Below are positions 50,294-63,300 of a stretch of DNA of 64,000 bases, one piece after another. The number at the start of each line of letters is the position of its first letter. Positions within the stretch are counted from its first letter, which is position 1. Under the pieces are notes generated by a model, which searched no databases, was not told the DNA's origin, and worked only from the letters and a program-made list of their open reading frames with translations. Source of the DNA: Bactericera cockerelli (Eukaryota; Arthropoda; Insecta; Hemiptera; Triozidae); contig CM044959.1 in assembly GCA_024516035.1 (NCBI GenBank), forward strand, positions 14,781,298 through 14,845,297. Direction: 5' to 3'. The translations under genes and the position numbers were made by a program.

Positions 50294-53200
50294 CACCCTG
50301 TATATAAAAGACACACACTTTTTCTTCAATTTTTTTCTGTATTTTTTTCTTTAGTTGACCCTTTATTTTTCTTTTAATCTCTGTCTTTTTGTACGAACAG
50401 GAGTGTTCAATGACTGACAGTTCTCCATCAGAGGAAACCACCCCGGACAATGATTGGCCCAGCAGAAGATCTGCCATTCTCAGTAAATACACCACAGACG
50501 AAAAGCTGTCCATGATATCAAGTTATCTTAGTGGAGGTGACAAAGGTAACAGTTGTTGGATTCTGTTTGGTGTTCATACTATTTTAAATAATTTCACACC
50601 ATTTTAAATAATGTTCAAAACCAAGATTTACGTAAGACTAAACAAAAGTACATGAGTCTTAACTTTGACTGGAGTCAATTTTTGCCCCCTTTTAATAAAA
50701 TAAATTATTACAAAACTTCTGAAACAATACAATTTTATTTTTATTTTTTATTATTACATTATTTTATACAGCACAAGTCTGTCCTGGTTGCTCAGTAGTC
50801 AAGGTTTTGCCGTCGGTCTGTTAATCCAGATGTTGTGAGTTCGAAACCCAGCCAAGATATGACATATTATCCTCCCATCAGTTGAGATTTTGACCACATA
50901 ATAGCACGTCTTGGGCTTACTCCTGGAATGACGGAACTTAAATGTCCTAGTTGGTCAGTCACTATAAATAAGGTTATTTTATTGTTATTAGTATTATTAG
51001 GTATACCTTTGATAACAATAATATCGCCTTATTTGTACTGCCCGATTAAGACTATTAAGTCCCATTATTCCTGCAGTCCAAGACGTATGATTATGTGGTA
51101 AAAATCCCAAATGGGAGGATAACTTGTCATGTCCAGGCTGGGTTTTGAATTCGCGACCTCTGGATTCACAGAGTACCGCCTTTACCACTGAGCTACCGGG
51201 ACACTTGTTGACCTCAGAAAAAAAGGAGACTAAGAGCGAAATTAATAGACAACTTCTACATCGCAAGTCATTGCTAAGCGTCGGTTTTCCCTATCTTACA
51301 CAGTACGCAATCCGCAACTTAGTGCGACAGAGGTATTACAAAAATGACTATTAATTCCGCCCTAAATCTTGTATTTGTCAACAAATACATTTATTTTTTA
51401 GCTGTCAAAGTGGAAACCACGACAACGCTCAAGAAGCGGCTGGAGCAGTTAGATGACTTTGAAGAAGGCAGCGAGCGAGAAATGGGAGACCTCACTCAAG
51501 CGGAATACGTAAAACATGTTGAGTCTTTGAACAAGGAGCTAACAGCAGCTTGGCATTCAGATCAGCGGGTCAAATCACTGAAGATAACAATCCAGGTATA
51601 ACAAAATAATAACAAAAAAGCCAGCCTCCGTGGCGTAACGATTGTGACTACTGTCCGTAGTCCAAAGATCCTGAGTTCGATTCCCGGTTAGAGCAGACTT
51701 TTCGCACAGAGAATTCTGTTCCCTCTGAACATAAGAGGCTGGCAATTCCGGCCCTACCCAGGCTGGGTGAGGTTAATGTGGGTAGCTGGTAGGATTCCCA
51801 GCGAATGGAGGGTAAAACCCCGTCCTGTCTACCTCAAGTCAGGACGTTAAAATCAAATAGAATCAATGGACATGAAAGGAGCCTAGAAATTGGATCTGGC
51901 CGTCCATATAATCCTCTCACCACCGTGATTTAGGTATCAATACCTACCTCACGGACACGGAATTATTAATTATTATTACAATCCAGGTAGGTAAAATACT
52001 GAAGATGAAAACATCAGGCATGGATTAGGGACCACCTTTGATTCAAGTACATTTAGAGCCTTAAAAAACAGGATTAGATTTCATCTAACTGGACACTATC
52101 CCTAGTGCGCTGTGATTGGTTGAAACTCAAACTCGACAAACTCCGGGGTTAAGTGGCAGAGAATGTCCAAGGCATTAACTTCGCCCCGTATTACAAAACA
52201 ATTGTAATTCAAATTTATTATTGTTCTTTATTTTTTGTACATACTTCAGCTAGGATCACACGATATGGCAGAGCGAGATATAATATGGCAATCTCCCTTG
52301 CCATAGCGTGTGATCGGTCTTTGTTAACGTGACCATAGAACTATTTGGGTCTATGGCATTCGTGTGAGTGCTTCATCACACACATGGTCTACAATAAGAT
52401 ATGGTGTCGACTGGCAGGCTTGTCTATGGCAAGTAGGAAGACATACAATGCCATAGAGTTTTTTGCCACATTATATGGCATCGTGTGAGTACCATATATT
52501 ATATGTGCCATTCGTTTTTTTTTTCCGCCATAGAAAATATGGCCATATAGGAAAATCAATAATACCTAGTTAACAATCAATAATACCTAGTGTTGCTTAC
52601 TCCCTGGAATTGGAATGCGGCTGCCCCCCCCCCTGGCTACGCCCACGTCCAGGTGTCTAAGATGTCCTGTCTGTTGAGAAGACCCCTAAATTTCAGGGGT
52701 GACATAACTTTTTGTTTCCCTCTTAATATGTTTAATACTTAACACCATTTGAACCTAGCACACTAAATTAATACCCCAATGTGAATGTTTCAGTGTTCCA
52801 AACTACTGGTGGATACCACAGCCATCACGTTCTATCCCAGCAAATGTGTTCTAGTATTTGACATACTGGATGTGTTTGGATTCTTGGTGTATGACAGGTT
52901 GAAAACCAAAGCTGAATATTACTCGTGAGTTTTCTAATTGAAAGAAATTGACTCTGTATTGTTGACTCGTCTGGCTGGGTGACTATAAACAGGGAGTAGA
53001 CCAGCAGTCTGGCTGGGGGTCTATAAACAGGGAGTAGACCAGCGTTGGCTTGGTTCTGGGGGCCCTTGGCAATTATTAGCCCCCTTGTAAAGACATTGGT
53101 AGAAGTGCTGAATCATTCATCCACTGTCTGGCTACCATTGTTCACGATGACGCCACCCTATGATGATTGTTCTTCTTCAGCAAAGTATGAAACAGAAATG

Positions 53201-54312
53201 AGAATTTATTTAATTGGGTATTCAAAACATCAACACCTACCTTTTGATAGTTAGGTTGCGAAATTTATCTTAGCAGAGAATTTCAAATTTCAATTTATTT
53301 TTTTGAAAAAGTAAAAGAGGATGATAATTGGATGGTTGGATGTAAGAGCTCCATCCTGCACTTTAAATATATATCTCCCTTGCCTTTATCCCATATTAGC
53401 TTATTTTGCTTTTGGGGTCGGCATTGTTCAACCTCATGGTTGAGGTTGGTAGGGTGGAAGACACGTTTTCCGCATACATGTAAACACATTGCTTTGATAA
53501 GGTTTTAAACGCTTACAAAGGAAAAAAAAAAAAAAAAAACAAAACAAAATTTCTTTAATAGCCAATGTGTACGATTCTTTCTCATAATGTGATACACACA
53601 TTTTTCACACAGGGCAAATGAGACTTGTGTTTTACGATTAGCTCAATGGTAAGATACTCGCTTGCCATGCGGAAGGTTCCCGGTTCGATCTCCAGAGCCG
53701 ACAAAAAAATTGTATTTAAAATTTAGTTGTTTGTAAGGGTTACCTTCTGGTGCGCTCGTGTTGACCGAGCACCTAAATGGGAAGTACTGTGTCACTTCTT
53801 GCCCAACTAGGGGGAGGCATACTATGGGATGGGTATGCTACACAGACCACAAGCATCTACAGTAGCTGCTGTGTCATGGCTACAAAATAAAAAGGGGGTT
53901 GTGAAACACGCATATTTAAATAAAAAACAACATAAAAAAATACAAAACCACAAAAAGTCCGGTTAGTTTTTAGTTGATAGGCACTGCTGGTATATGCATT
54001 TGTATACATATTTATTCTTTTGTTTATATTATTATTTACATAAAACAGAGGTGGCTATTCTACTTAATACGATTAGGTATGATTTTCAGTAATAACCCTC
54101 AAATTTTTGGAGGGAAGAGAACTGGGGGGACCGTACGCCCCCATAGACAGCTAGGAATACAATAATACACCCTGTATAAAAGTAGTAACCCCTACCTCCA
54201 TTGATACTCTCGCCTCACCGATCATCATCTGAGGGGAGACATGCTAGCTGCTGTTTCATAACTACGAAATAAAAAAAGTCTGTGAAACACTCATCTTAAA
54301 CAAGAAAGAAAG

Positions 54313-54351
<39 letters not shown>

Positions 54352-57300
54352 AAGTGCTCAATGCTCATTTGTATCATCTTATTTTTCCAGGCCAAATAGT
54401 CCAGTACCCACTCGGCTACCCGATAACTTCACGTCCAAAATGGTCCCGGAATCAGCCAAGGAAACCTGCCGCAACTGGTTCTTCAAGATAGCCTCTATCC
54501 GAGAGTTGGTGCCCCGGATCCTAGTTGAGGCTTCATTGCTGAAGTGCTACAAGTAAGCTTTCATAACACGGTTTTTTATTTTATTATTATTTTTTATGAG
54601 GTTAGGAAAATGATCTAAAGACACCCAGCCACCTCACTTCCTGGGGTGTAGGATGGTTCAGAACGAGCCATCTTTTCCACTTAAGATGGCTGGAGAGTCT
54701 GGAGACCATCACTCCCCCCTAGAAGTAGTCAAGCTGTTACAACAACAACAATACTACTCGTATAACTCATTAAAAACTGTAATGTATGATGACTTGATGA
54801 CTCGTGTTTTTTGTCCCATGGATCTGTAAAAACGTCACTCAATTTCTCTCCTCATAGGTTCCTGACAGACGGTGAGGCACCGCAGGCCTTGTCTCGCCTC
54901 ACGCGTATGATACGAGGCATAGGCGATCCTCTGGTGGCAGCGTACACGCGCTGTTATCTCTGCCGTGTGGCCTCGGCCATGGGACTCGGTCAGTTTTTCG
55001 TCACCAACTTCAACGAGATCCTGCTCACTTATCCTCACGTAAGTGTCTCACTTATCCTCACGTAAGTGTCTCACTTATCCTCACGTAAGTGTCTCACTTA
55101 TTCTCACGTAAGTGTCTCACTTATCCTCACGTAAGTGTCTCACTTATCCTCACGTAAGTGTCTCCGATACTGATTCTCATTCATGTTTCTCTACCTTTTC
55201 CGTCTGTCCAGATAGCTCAGTGGTAGAGGCGGCCACGAATTCTGGAATCTAAAGATTTGGAATCTAAAATCTAAAGATTCCAGAGTTCGTGGGTTCGAAG
55301 CCAGGCTGGGACATGACAAGGGAGGGGGGGGTAATATATTTTATTAATGTACTGCTCACTATTTGAGTTGCCGAAAGAACACAGCATACAAATCGAACTA
55401 GTTAGTTATTCCATCTTTCTTTGTTGTTTTTTTTTTCTTTTTCTGTTCTTTTTTTTTTAAAGAAAACTCTTTAATAAACTTTGTTCAGTCCCTTGGGTTC
55501 TAATATATCTAGGTTCAACTGTAGTAGATTCATGGCGTTAATGTTAATAATACATGAAAACCCTGCAAGATACCAACTTGTCCATTCTTTTCTCAGCTCC
55601 TGAACAAGTGCATTCTCGGAGACCTCATGGTTCAGAAAGTGGACGTGAGTACCTACAAGTGTCTCTACACGCCGGCACTGGAGTGGGTCCTCAACACCCG
55701 CCACTACTCCTCCTCAGACCTGACCCAGGTAATAATAATGTTATAGTGAGCACCTAAATGTCAAATGTCTACACGCCGGCACATAAGGTGACGGACTTGT
55801 AACCTGGAGGTCGGTGGTTCAAGTCCCGGATTCAGCGTAGATTTAGTGAATCAAGTTTAAGTAGTTGTTATATCACGAAAGTGATTATTACAAATATGAT
55901 ATTTTTGACATTTACATGGTACATATTTTCTTTTTTACTTTCGAGAAATATCTAATATTAAAAATCGGAAGTAGGTATTTTTTTTTTTTTTTTTTTTTTT
56001 TCATTTTCTTATGGCGGTCTACATTCGGCACTAAGAATAACAAAGCTGTTACTCTTGTATCGTGGGACATAGATAGTAGTATTAATGTGTAGAGTGATCT
56101 AGTTGTATTAATCGTTGTTTTCCCAGGTATACGACAAAATGGCTGTCATGCCCAACAACGGTCTCCTATTGGACGCAGTGATGAGAGCTTTTCCCAAGTA
56201 TTTCATCGCGGAGAAGTGTCCGCAGCTGATCAACATGATAGCTGCCTGTGGGAACAAGGGTAAGTGGGTGCACTGGTAGCTGATCAACATGATAGCTGCC
56301 TGTGGGAACAAGGGTAAGTTGGTGCACTGGTAGCTGATCAACATGATAGCTGCCTGTGGGAACAAGGGTAAGTGGGTGCACTGGTAGCTGATCAACATGA
56401 TAGCTGCCTGTGGGAACAAGGGTAAGTTGGTGCACTGGTAGCTGATCAACATGATAGCTGCCTGTGGGAACAAGGGTAAGTGGGTGCACTGGTAGCTGAT
56501 CAACATGATAGCTGCCTGTGGGAACAAGGGTAAGTTGGTGCTCTGGTAGCTGATCAACATGATAGCTGCCTGCGGGAACAAGGGTAAGTGGGTGCACTGG
56601 TAGCTGATCAACATGATAGCTGCCTGTGGGAACAAGGGTAAGTTGGTGCACTGGTAGCTGATCAACATGACAGCTGCCTGCGGGAACAAGGGTAAGTTGG
56701 TTAACCGGTGCATTCAACGGGCCATCGACGCTGGCATAGTAATGAATTCATTTGTTTCTGAAATGTGCATTATAACTTCTAAATTTCCCTCTAATTAATG
56801 TAAGCACTTCCGACATAACGCTGGAAATTGGGTTGTTCCAATGAGATCATATAACATAGAGGGAACCCGATGTATCAAGATTTGCGTCCAGTAGGGACCA
56901 TCAGCTGATTTCAAAATCAGTGCCGGAGTTGTAGTTTTTTTTTCTCTCGTGAGAGAGTGGGTACATAAACTACCAAATTCTTCTAAAATAATATTTTTCA
57001 TACTTAACTATTGGTTATATTTGTCTTTGCTTCCTCTTTTACTTTCCTTATTTTCTACTTATTATGTAGTAATATAAGATTTGGAATGTGACGTGAAAAT
57101 TAAGAATGTTTAGAAATCCTAAAAAAAAAAAAATCAAATAGATTGAACCAATCAGAGGCCAAGAGAGGGACCATCATCTGTTCAAAGTTGGACGCACAAA
57201 TTGGTTCAATTCGAGATAGGTAAGGTTCCCTCTATGTTATACTAGCGGGCTGTCGCTCGCTTTGCGGGCCGAGGCATGGCCCGCAAAGCAAAAAATCCTT

Positions 57301-60300
57301 TTTCGCCAATGGCAGGTGTTGTAGTGGGAATTTCGAAAAATCCCATCTTATTGCACATCTAGACTATAAGACAAAGCTACCTACCAAATTTCAGCTTCCT
57401 AGGACTTACCAGTTCGGAGAAACAGCGATGATCAGTCAGTCAGTCAGTGGTCAGTCAGTGACTTTGACATTTATATATTAAGATGATCTCAGTGGGTTGT
57501 TCATAACTCGACCTTGTTTCTCCTCAGACGTCGCCCAGTTCATCCTGTGGTCCACCCTGGGGTCTCAGCTGCTAGAGGAACCCCCCGGGGACCCCCTGGG
57601 CACCCTGCACGGGGTGTGGGAGCACATCTCTCAGATCCGCGACCCCACCCGCTACGTGACCTGCGCCAAGGTGTGGACCCGCTTCCTGCTCAAGCACTTC
57701 TCGGTGAGTTGTCGACCGCTCGAAAGACATGAGCGGTGATTTGTCAATCGCTCGAATTATTTGCTATTAGGTTCATATTATAAATCCAAAGTAATGTTAG
57801 ATATATGTAATTTTATATAAAACTAGGATTCTTTAAATTTTCACTCACCGACTTAAGTTTCGCCTAACTCGTAGGCTGGATCACGATTACTGACTTATAT
57901 AAATTTTGAAATATACTGACTTATATAAACTAGATTAAAGAATCCTCCTTTTATATAAAATTACATAGGTAGTCACTGTGGCAGAGCGAGTTAGCGCGCT
58001 AGGCATTGCACACATGGTGACCTGGGTTCGATTCCTAGCGGGGGATGATTTTTTCTGCTCTGTACTTAGATGTTCAAGGTCCACTCATACCTCGTGAGGA
58101 AAAATGAGTAGCTGCTTTAATGTGAAGCAGCGACCAGTGGCAGAATCTTAGGCAAAAAAATAATACAAGATATTGTAAATTAAAGTGGTAAAGTCCTATG
58201 ATTCTGCGCTACCCACTAAAATTGTGACATAATATAATATATCTATCTATCTAAATTCGAATCCATCTATCTATCTATCTATATCATTCGAAAGACATGA
58301 GCGGTGCATGATTTGTCAATCGCTTGAAAGGTATGATTGGTAACTACTGAATCGCTCGACCGACCTCAGTAGCTTGATCGATAAGGCAGCGGACTTGTAA
58401 CCTGGAGGTCGGTGGTTCAAGTCCCGGTTTTAGCGTAGATTTAGTAAAGCTAGTTTGAGTAGTTGTGATATCACGATATAGTGATTAACACAAAATAAAT
58501 ATGATAACTACTGAATCGCTCGAAAGATATGATTGGTGAGTTGTTAATAGCTCAAGGTATAGTATGATTGGTGAGTTGTCAACTGCTCAAAAGATATGAT
58601 TGGTGAATTGTTAACCACTCTAAAGATATGTTTGGTGACTTGTCAACCGCTCGAAATATATTTCGACTCGTGAGTTGTTAATTGTGTAATCATTAAAAAA
58701 TAAACTACTGATTTCGGTAATGGTCGCTGATCACATGAAAAAAGTTACTGATTTTCCATCATAAGGGACTAGCTTAAAAATTCTAACTAATCCAAAATTC
58801 GAACCTTGGTCATATTTGTACAAACTGAGTGATCTACTCGGTCACTGTGACAAAACATCCCAATTATAAGCGGTTTTTTTTATATGAACGAAAAGCCTGA
58901 CCGAGACGTCAACTCTGGTCAACCAAGATTTGAAGAATAAAAAAAAGTGATTTTGGGACTCTGGTTTATTTACATTTTCGGTGTGTGTTTACATTTTGCT
59001 TTTGAAATGAAAATGAAAACAAGCGACTGTTGTATTTCATTTTGATTTTATTCAATTAATCAAATTCCATTGGACCTTAAAATTCCTTAAACTCTAATTA
59101 CCCAACAATCTACATATATGAAAACCCCAATCTCATAAAAAAAACTGATTACCTATGTTTTTTACTCTATATAAACTTATATCCATCAAGTGACCATGTA
59201 ATATGACAAAAGTAATATGAATAAAATAAAATTATAACTAGCACTAAATAAAGATACAGGAATCAGTAGAGAATAAAAAGTCAAGAGAAAATAAAATGTC
59301 TAAACTTAATGCGTAGGTAGGTGTCTCAATTAAACTCTTCACATAACAGGGAGTTTTGAAAAAAAAAAAAAAAAAAAAAAATGGGTGAAAATAAAATAAT
59401 AATATTATGATTATTTATCCACTTCTTCTTCTTCTTACCGAACCAAAACCCATGACCGAACGAACGAGCCGGTCCACTTTGTTCAGGATTTTTCGGTCCG
59501 GTCAAATAAAAAAAAGTGAATTTCAGTGACCAGGTCAGCTTCGGTTCGCTTCGTTCACATAAAAAAAACCGCTTTATGATTCTCCATGTATTGATAACAC
59601 TCAAAGGTAAAGAGTCTGAAAATTCTGATTCCTCTGGACTCGGACTTCTATGATACTGTGAGGGAACTGAGTGAGAACGTCGTAAGACGGCTGTCTTGAC
59701 TGAGGGATGTTAAACAGGGAGAAGTGCAATGGTAATCAAGTGGGTAACGTGCTAGTCTAGTAATCCAGGTAGCGTAGGGATCCGTTGGTTCAAATCCCAC
59801 TCAGTGGATGAATTTTTCCTCATTAATTTGAGTTTGCGACCACATAAAAATAAGACTCTGAGGGTTAGGTGGTAGAAAATGCTTTAAGCATTAACCTTTC
59901 ACAAAAAGAGTTTTTTTTTTAATTTTTTAAGACCAGTGTCTCGCTCGAGGACTATATGCAGAGAACAGACTAGTAAACTCAACAAGCCGGGCCAGCTTGC
60001 AGTTTCCCTAGGGTTTACTGGTTTATAGAGAAACAGACGAAGTTCTCACGATTCAGTGATCACACATTGAAATATGTGGTTCAGAACGAGCCAACTTTAC
60101 TACTAAAGTTGATTGGAGACCATAACTATCCCCTAGCTGTTTAAAACAACAGCCAAGCTGGTTACGACAGCTGTCTTGACTGAGGGAAGTTAAACATGGA
60201 GAAGACCAGTGTCTCGCTGGAGGACTATACACAGAGAACAGACTAGCCAACTCAACAAGCCGGGCCAGCTTGCAATTTCCCTAGGGTTTACTGGTTTATA

Positions 60301-63300
60301 AAGAAACAGACGAAGTTCTCACGATTCAGTGATCTCACATTGACATACATATGTGGTGCAGGACGAGCCAACTTTACAACTAAAGTAGATTGGACACCAT
60401 AACTATCCCCTAGCTGTTTAAAACAACAGCCAAGCTGGTTAAAACAATGTTTATATCTATGAATTACGAGTATGATCCAAATTAATTATTTTATTTATAT
60501 GATTTGTATATCTTACTGAACCAAAACTTTGTTTAAACTACTCGTACTAGCAAAAAGCGACTCTAGTCCTAAGCTAGCCGTATGAAACCGTAGAGAGCAA
60601 ATAAGCTTGAAACAGCTGTCCAGGTGTGTTCTGATATTCATGTACATCTAGTACAACTTCTCGCTTTTCTGTTTATACTGAATTGTCAAAAATAATAATA
60701 ATAATAATAATAATAATATCGCCTAATTTATACTGCCCGATTAGGACTATTAAGTTCCATTATTCCAGCAGTAAGCCCAAGACGTATTATTATATGGTAA
60801 AAATCCCAAAAAAAAAAAAAAAAAAAAAAAAAAAACAACGTCGTACATGTGGTTCCCAGAGTATCGAGCTGAACTGGTTCCTGGGTGACATCCTCCAGCA
60901 CATGACTCCCTCCAGAATGTACGAACACCACAGCGCCGAGCTCTCTCTCATCGTGAACCTCGGGGTGAGCAGCTCGCTGCATATCATGTCCATCCTGAGC
61001 ATGTCCCACTTGCTTCCCTACCTGGAACTGCTGCGGGAGGAACACAGGTAAACTCTTCTAAAATTGAGCTAAGCTACCGTAAAGCCAAAATTTCCATTGC
61101 TGCGCAGCATGCAGCGAGTTGTGACCACATAATAATAAGACTCTGAGGGTTAGGTGATAGAAAACGTTTTGAACATTAACCTCGCCTGGTGGTTACCTTC
61201 CACTAAAGAGTGTTATTATTATTATAATGGCTTAGAAAGAAAAATCCAAGGCCTCCTGAAAATCCAAGGTGTTGCTCGCACATAGGAATATGTGGTTCAG
61301 GCAACTTTGAAATAAAATTGGCTAAAAACCATCACTCCCCCCTCCAACTGTGCCCAAGCTGGCTACAACAACAACAGCAGCCAAGCAAGCTACCAAACAC
61401 GCCCTCAAATCGGAGTTTCAACCAATCACAGCGCAGTATAGTCTGACTTAAGGGAAGTGTCCACTTAGATTGAATCTAATACTGTTTTATAATTCAACCT
61501 TAACGCATTATTTCGGTTAGAATATGATTTGCTGGAAAAATAACACGGGCATGTGTGGTTTATTGGTGTAAATCAATTTTACTCGGGTAATTACAGAGAA
61601 ATACAAAAACTGGTGGGAAGTGAAATTTCCTAAAATCGATCACAGTTTAGCGAAATGGCCGATAGTTAAAAGTCCTTTTCTCTGGGAAAATTGATCCAGA
61701 GAAATTTGAAGTAATCAACTATACATAAGGTAATGCATTTATTTAATTTAAAAATGGATACATTGGTTTCTATTTCTTACTCAATTTTCTAAATTAAGGT
61801 GAGAAGGAAATTAGAGTGGAAATAAAATCTACGAAATCTGATTGTCTGTCCCGGTAGCTCAGTGGTAAAGGCGGCACTCTGTGAATCCAGAGATTCCTGA
61901 AGTCGCGGGTTCAAAACCCAGCCGGGACATGTCAAGTTATCCTCCCATTTGGGATTTTCACCACATAATAATACGTCTTGGGCTTACTGCTGGAATAATG
62001 GGACTAACAGCCGTATATATGAACAGAAAACGCCGTTTGAGCATGGTCTGAAGCATGATTTACTTTATATTATTGGCCAATACCTTGCTTGAGACATTGC
62101 TCAGACAAAATTCGCAGTTCATAAATACGGGTGTTAATAGTCCTAATCGGGCACTATAAATAAGGCGATATTATTATTATTTTACTCTTTCTTTCCAGAG
62201 TGGACGTGTGCAAAAACCTAATGAAAGCCGTGCACGATACCTCCCCGGAACCCATCTATGATGTTATATTGGTCAACACCATCATGACTCTCTGCAAGTG
62301 TCTTCACAACTCTCTCAAGTAAGTGTGTGTGGGTGATTGTGGGTGAGATGGATATAGTGTGTGTGTATGTGATTGTGAGTGAGATGGATATAGTGTGTGT
62401 GTATGTGATTGTGAGTGAGATGGATATAGTGTGTGTGTATGTGATTGTGAGTGAGATAAAATGGATATAGCGGGGGAAAAGTGAGTGAGAGACAGAGATA
62501 GAGAGTTTGTGTTCTGAAGGCAAATATGATAATCAAATTCATCATATCTGTGTTAATCACAATTACTCAAACTCGCTTTCCTAAATCTTTGCTGAACTTG
62601 GGACTTGAACCACCGACCTCCGGTCACGAGTCCTCCGCCTTATCGGTCAAGCTACTGCGGTCGGCAAATATGATAATAATATCGCCTTATTTATACTGCC
62701 CGATTAGGACCAATTAAGTCCCATTATTCCAGCAGTAAGCCCAAGACGTATTATCATTATGTGGTAAAAATCCCGAATGGGGGGATAACTTGTCATGTTC
62801 CGGTTCGAACCCACGAACTCTGAAATCTTTGCATTCACAGAGTGCCGCCTTTACCACTGATCTATCGGGACATGATAATGTATTTATCCATAACTGTTTC
62901 TCTTTTTTTTTTGTCCATAACTGTTTCTTTTTTTTCTCATTAATTTGGACTTAATGTCGCTTTCAACTGCATGGTCATATAACGACGCGGGATTTACCCT
63001 TCATTCTCTGGCAATTCACAAACCAGCTACTCAAATTAACCTCACCCAGCCTGAGTGGAGCCGCGAACAGCCAGTATTACGAAGGTTCGAATTTGGATGG
63101 TCACCCATCTAAGTCCTAACCTTGCTGGACGTTGCTTAACTTCAGGGACAGAAGAAGAACTGGTGTGTACCATCGACGCTGGTTACCATCTAACTGTTTC
63201 TTTGTTCTCTTTATTTCCCCAGTGCTCTTTCCGTGGATGATGAACGTCGCCAAGTGTCTCAACTCCTCTGCAACTTCATAAGCCGAGCTCAGGTAGCCCG

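Larger units (their letters stand above)
57704..58690 (+). repeat. Scattered copies of the VPS35L exon 11 donor region
   Basis: The donor stretch GTGAGTTGTCGACCGCTCGA recurs in diverged form right after itself (57733) and as five or so units at about 58275-58680 (GGTGAGTTGTCAACTGCTCA and the like). SINE A (57970-58235) and SINE B (58364-58503) interrupt the array. Confidence 0.8.

Noticed and set aside
50047..50513. Minus-strand ORFs rich in Ser-Leu
   Set aside because: Translation of a GA microsatellite in an intron; no conserved domain.
56108..56717. Two long minus-strand ORFs with repeated [15 protein letters not shown] or [12 protein letters not shown] units
   Set aside because: They arise because the 54-bp tandem unit is a multiple of three; the plus strand holds a real exon and its copied donor.
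61852..61930. tRNA gene with cloverleaf-like ends (TGTCCCGG ... CCGGGACA)
   Set aside because: Same head recurs in eight or so places with the same downstream body, and the anticodon arm is irregular; SINE family E.
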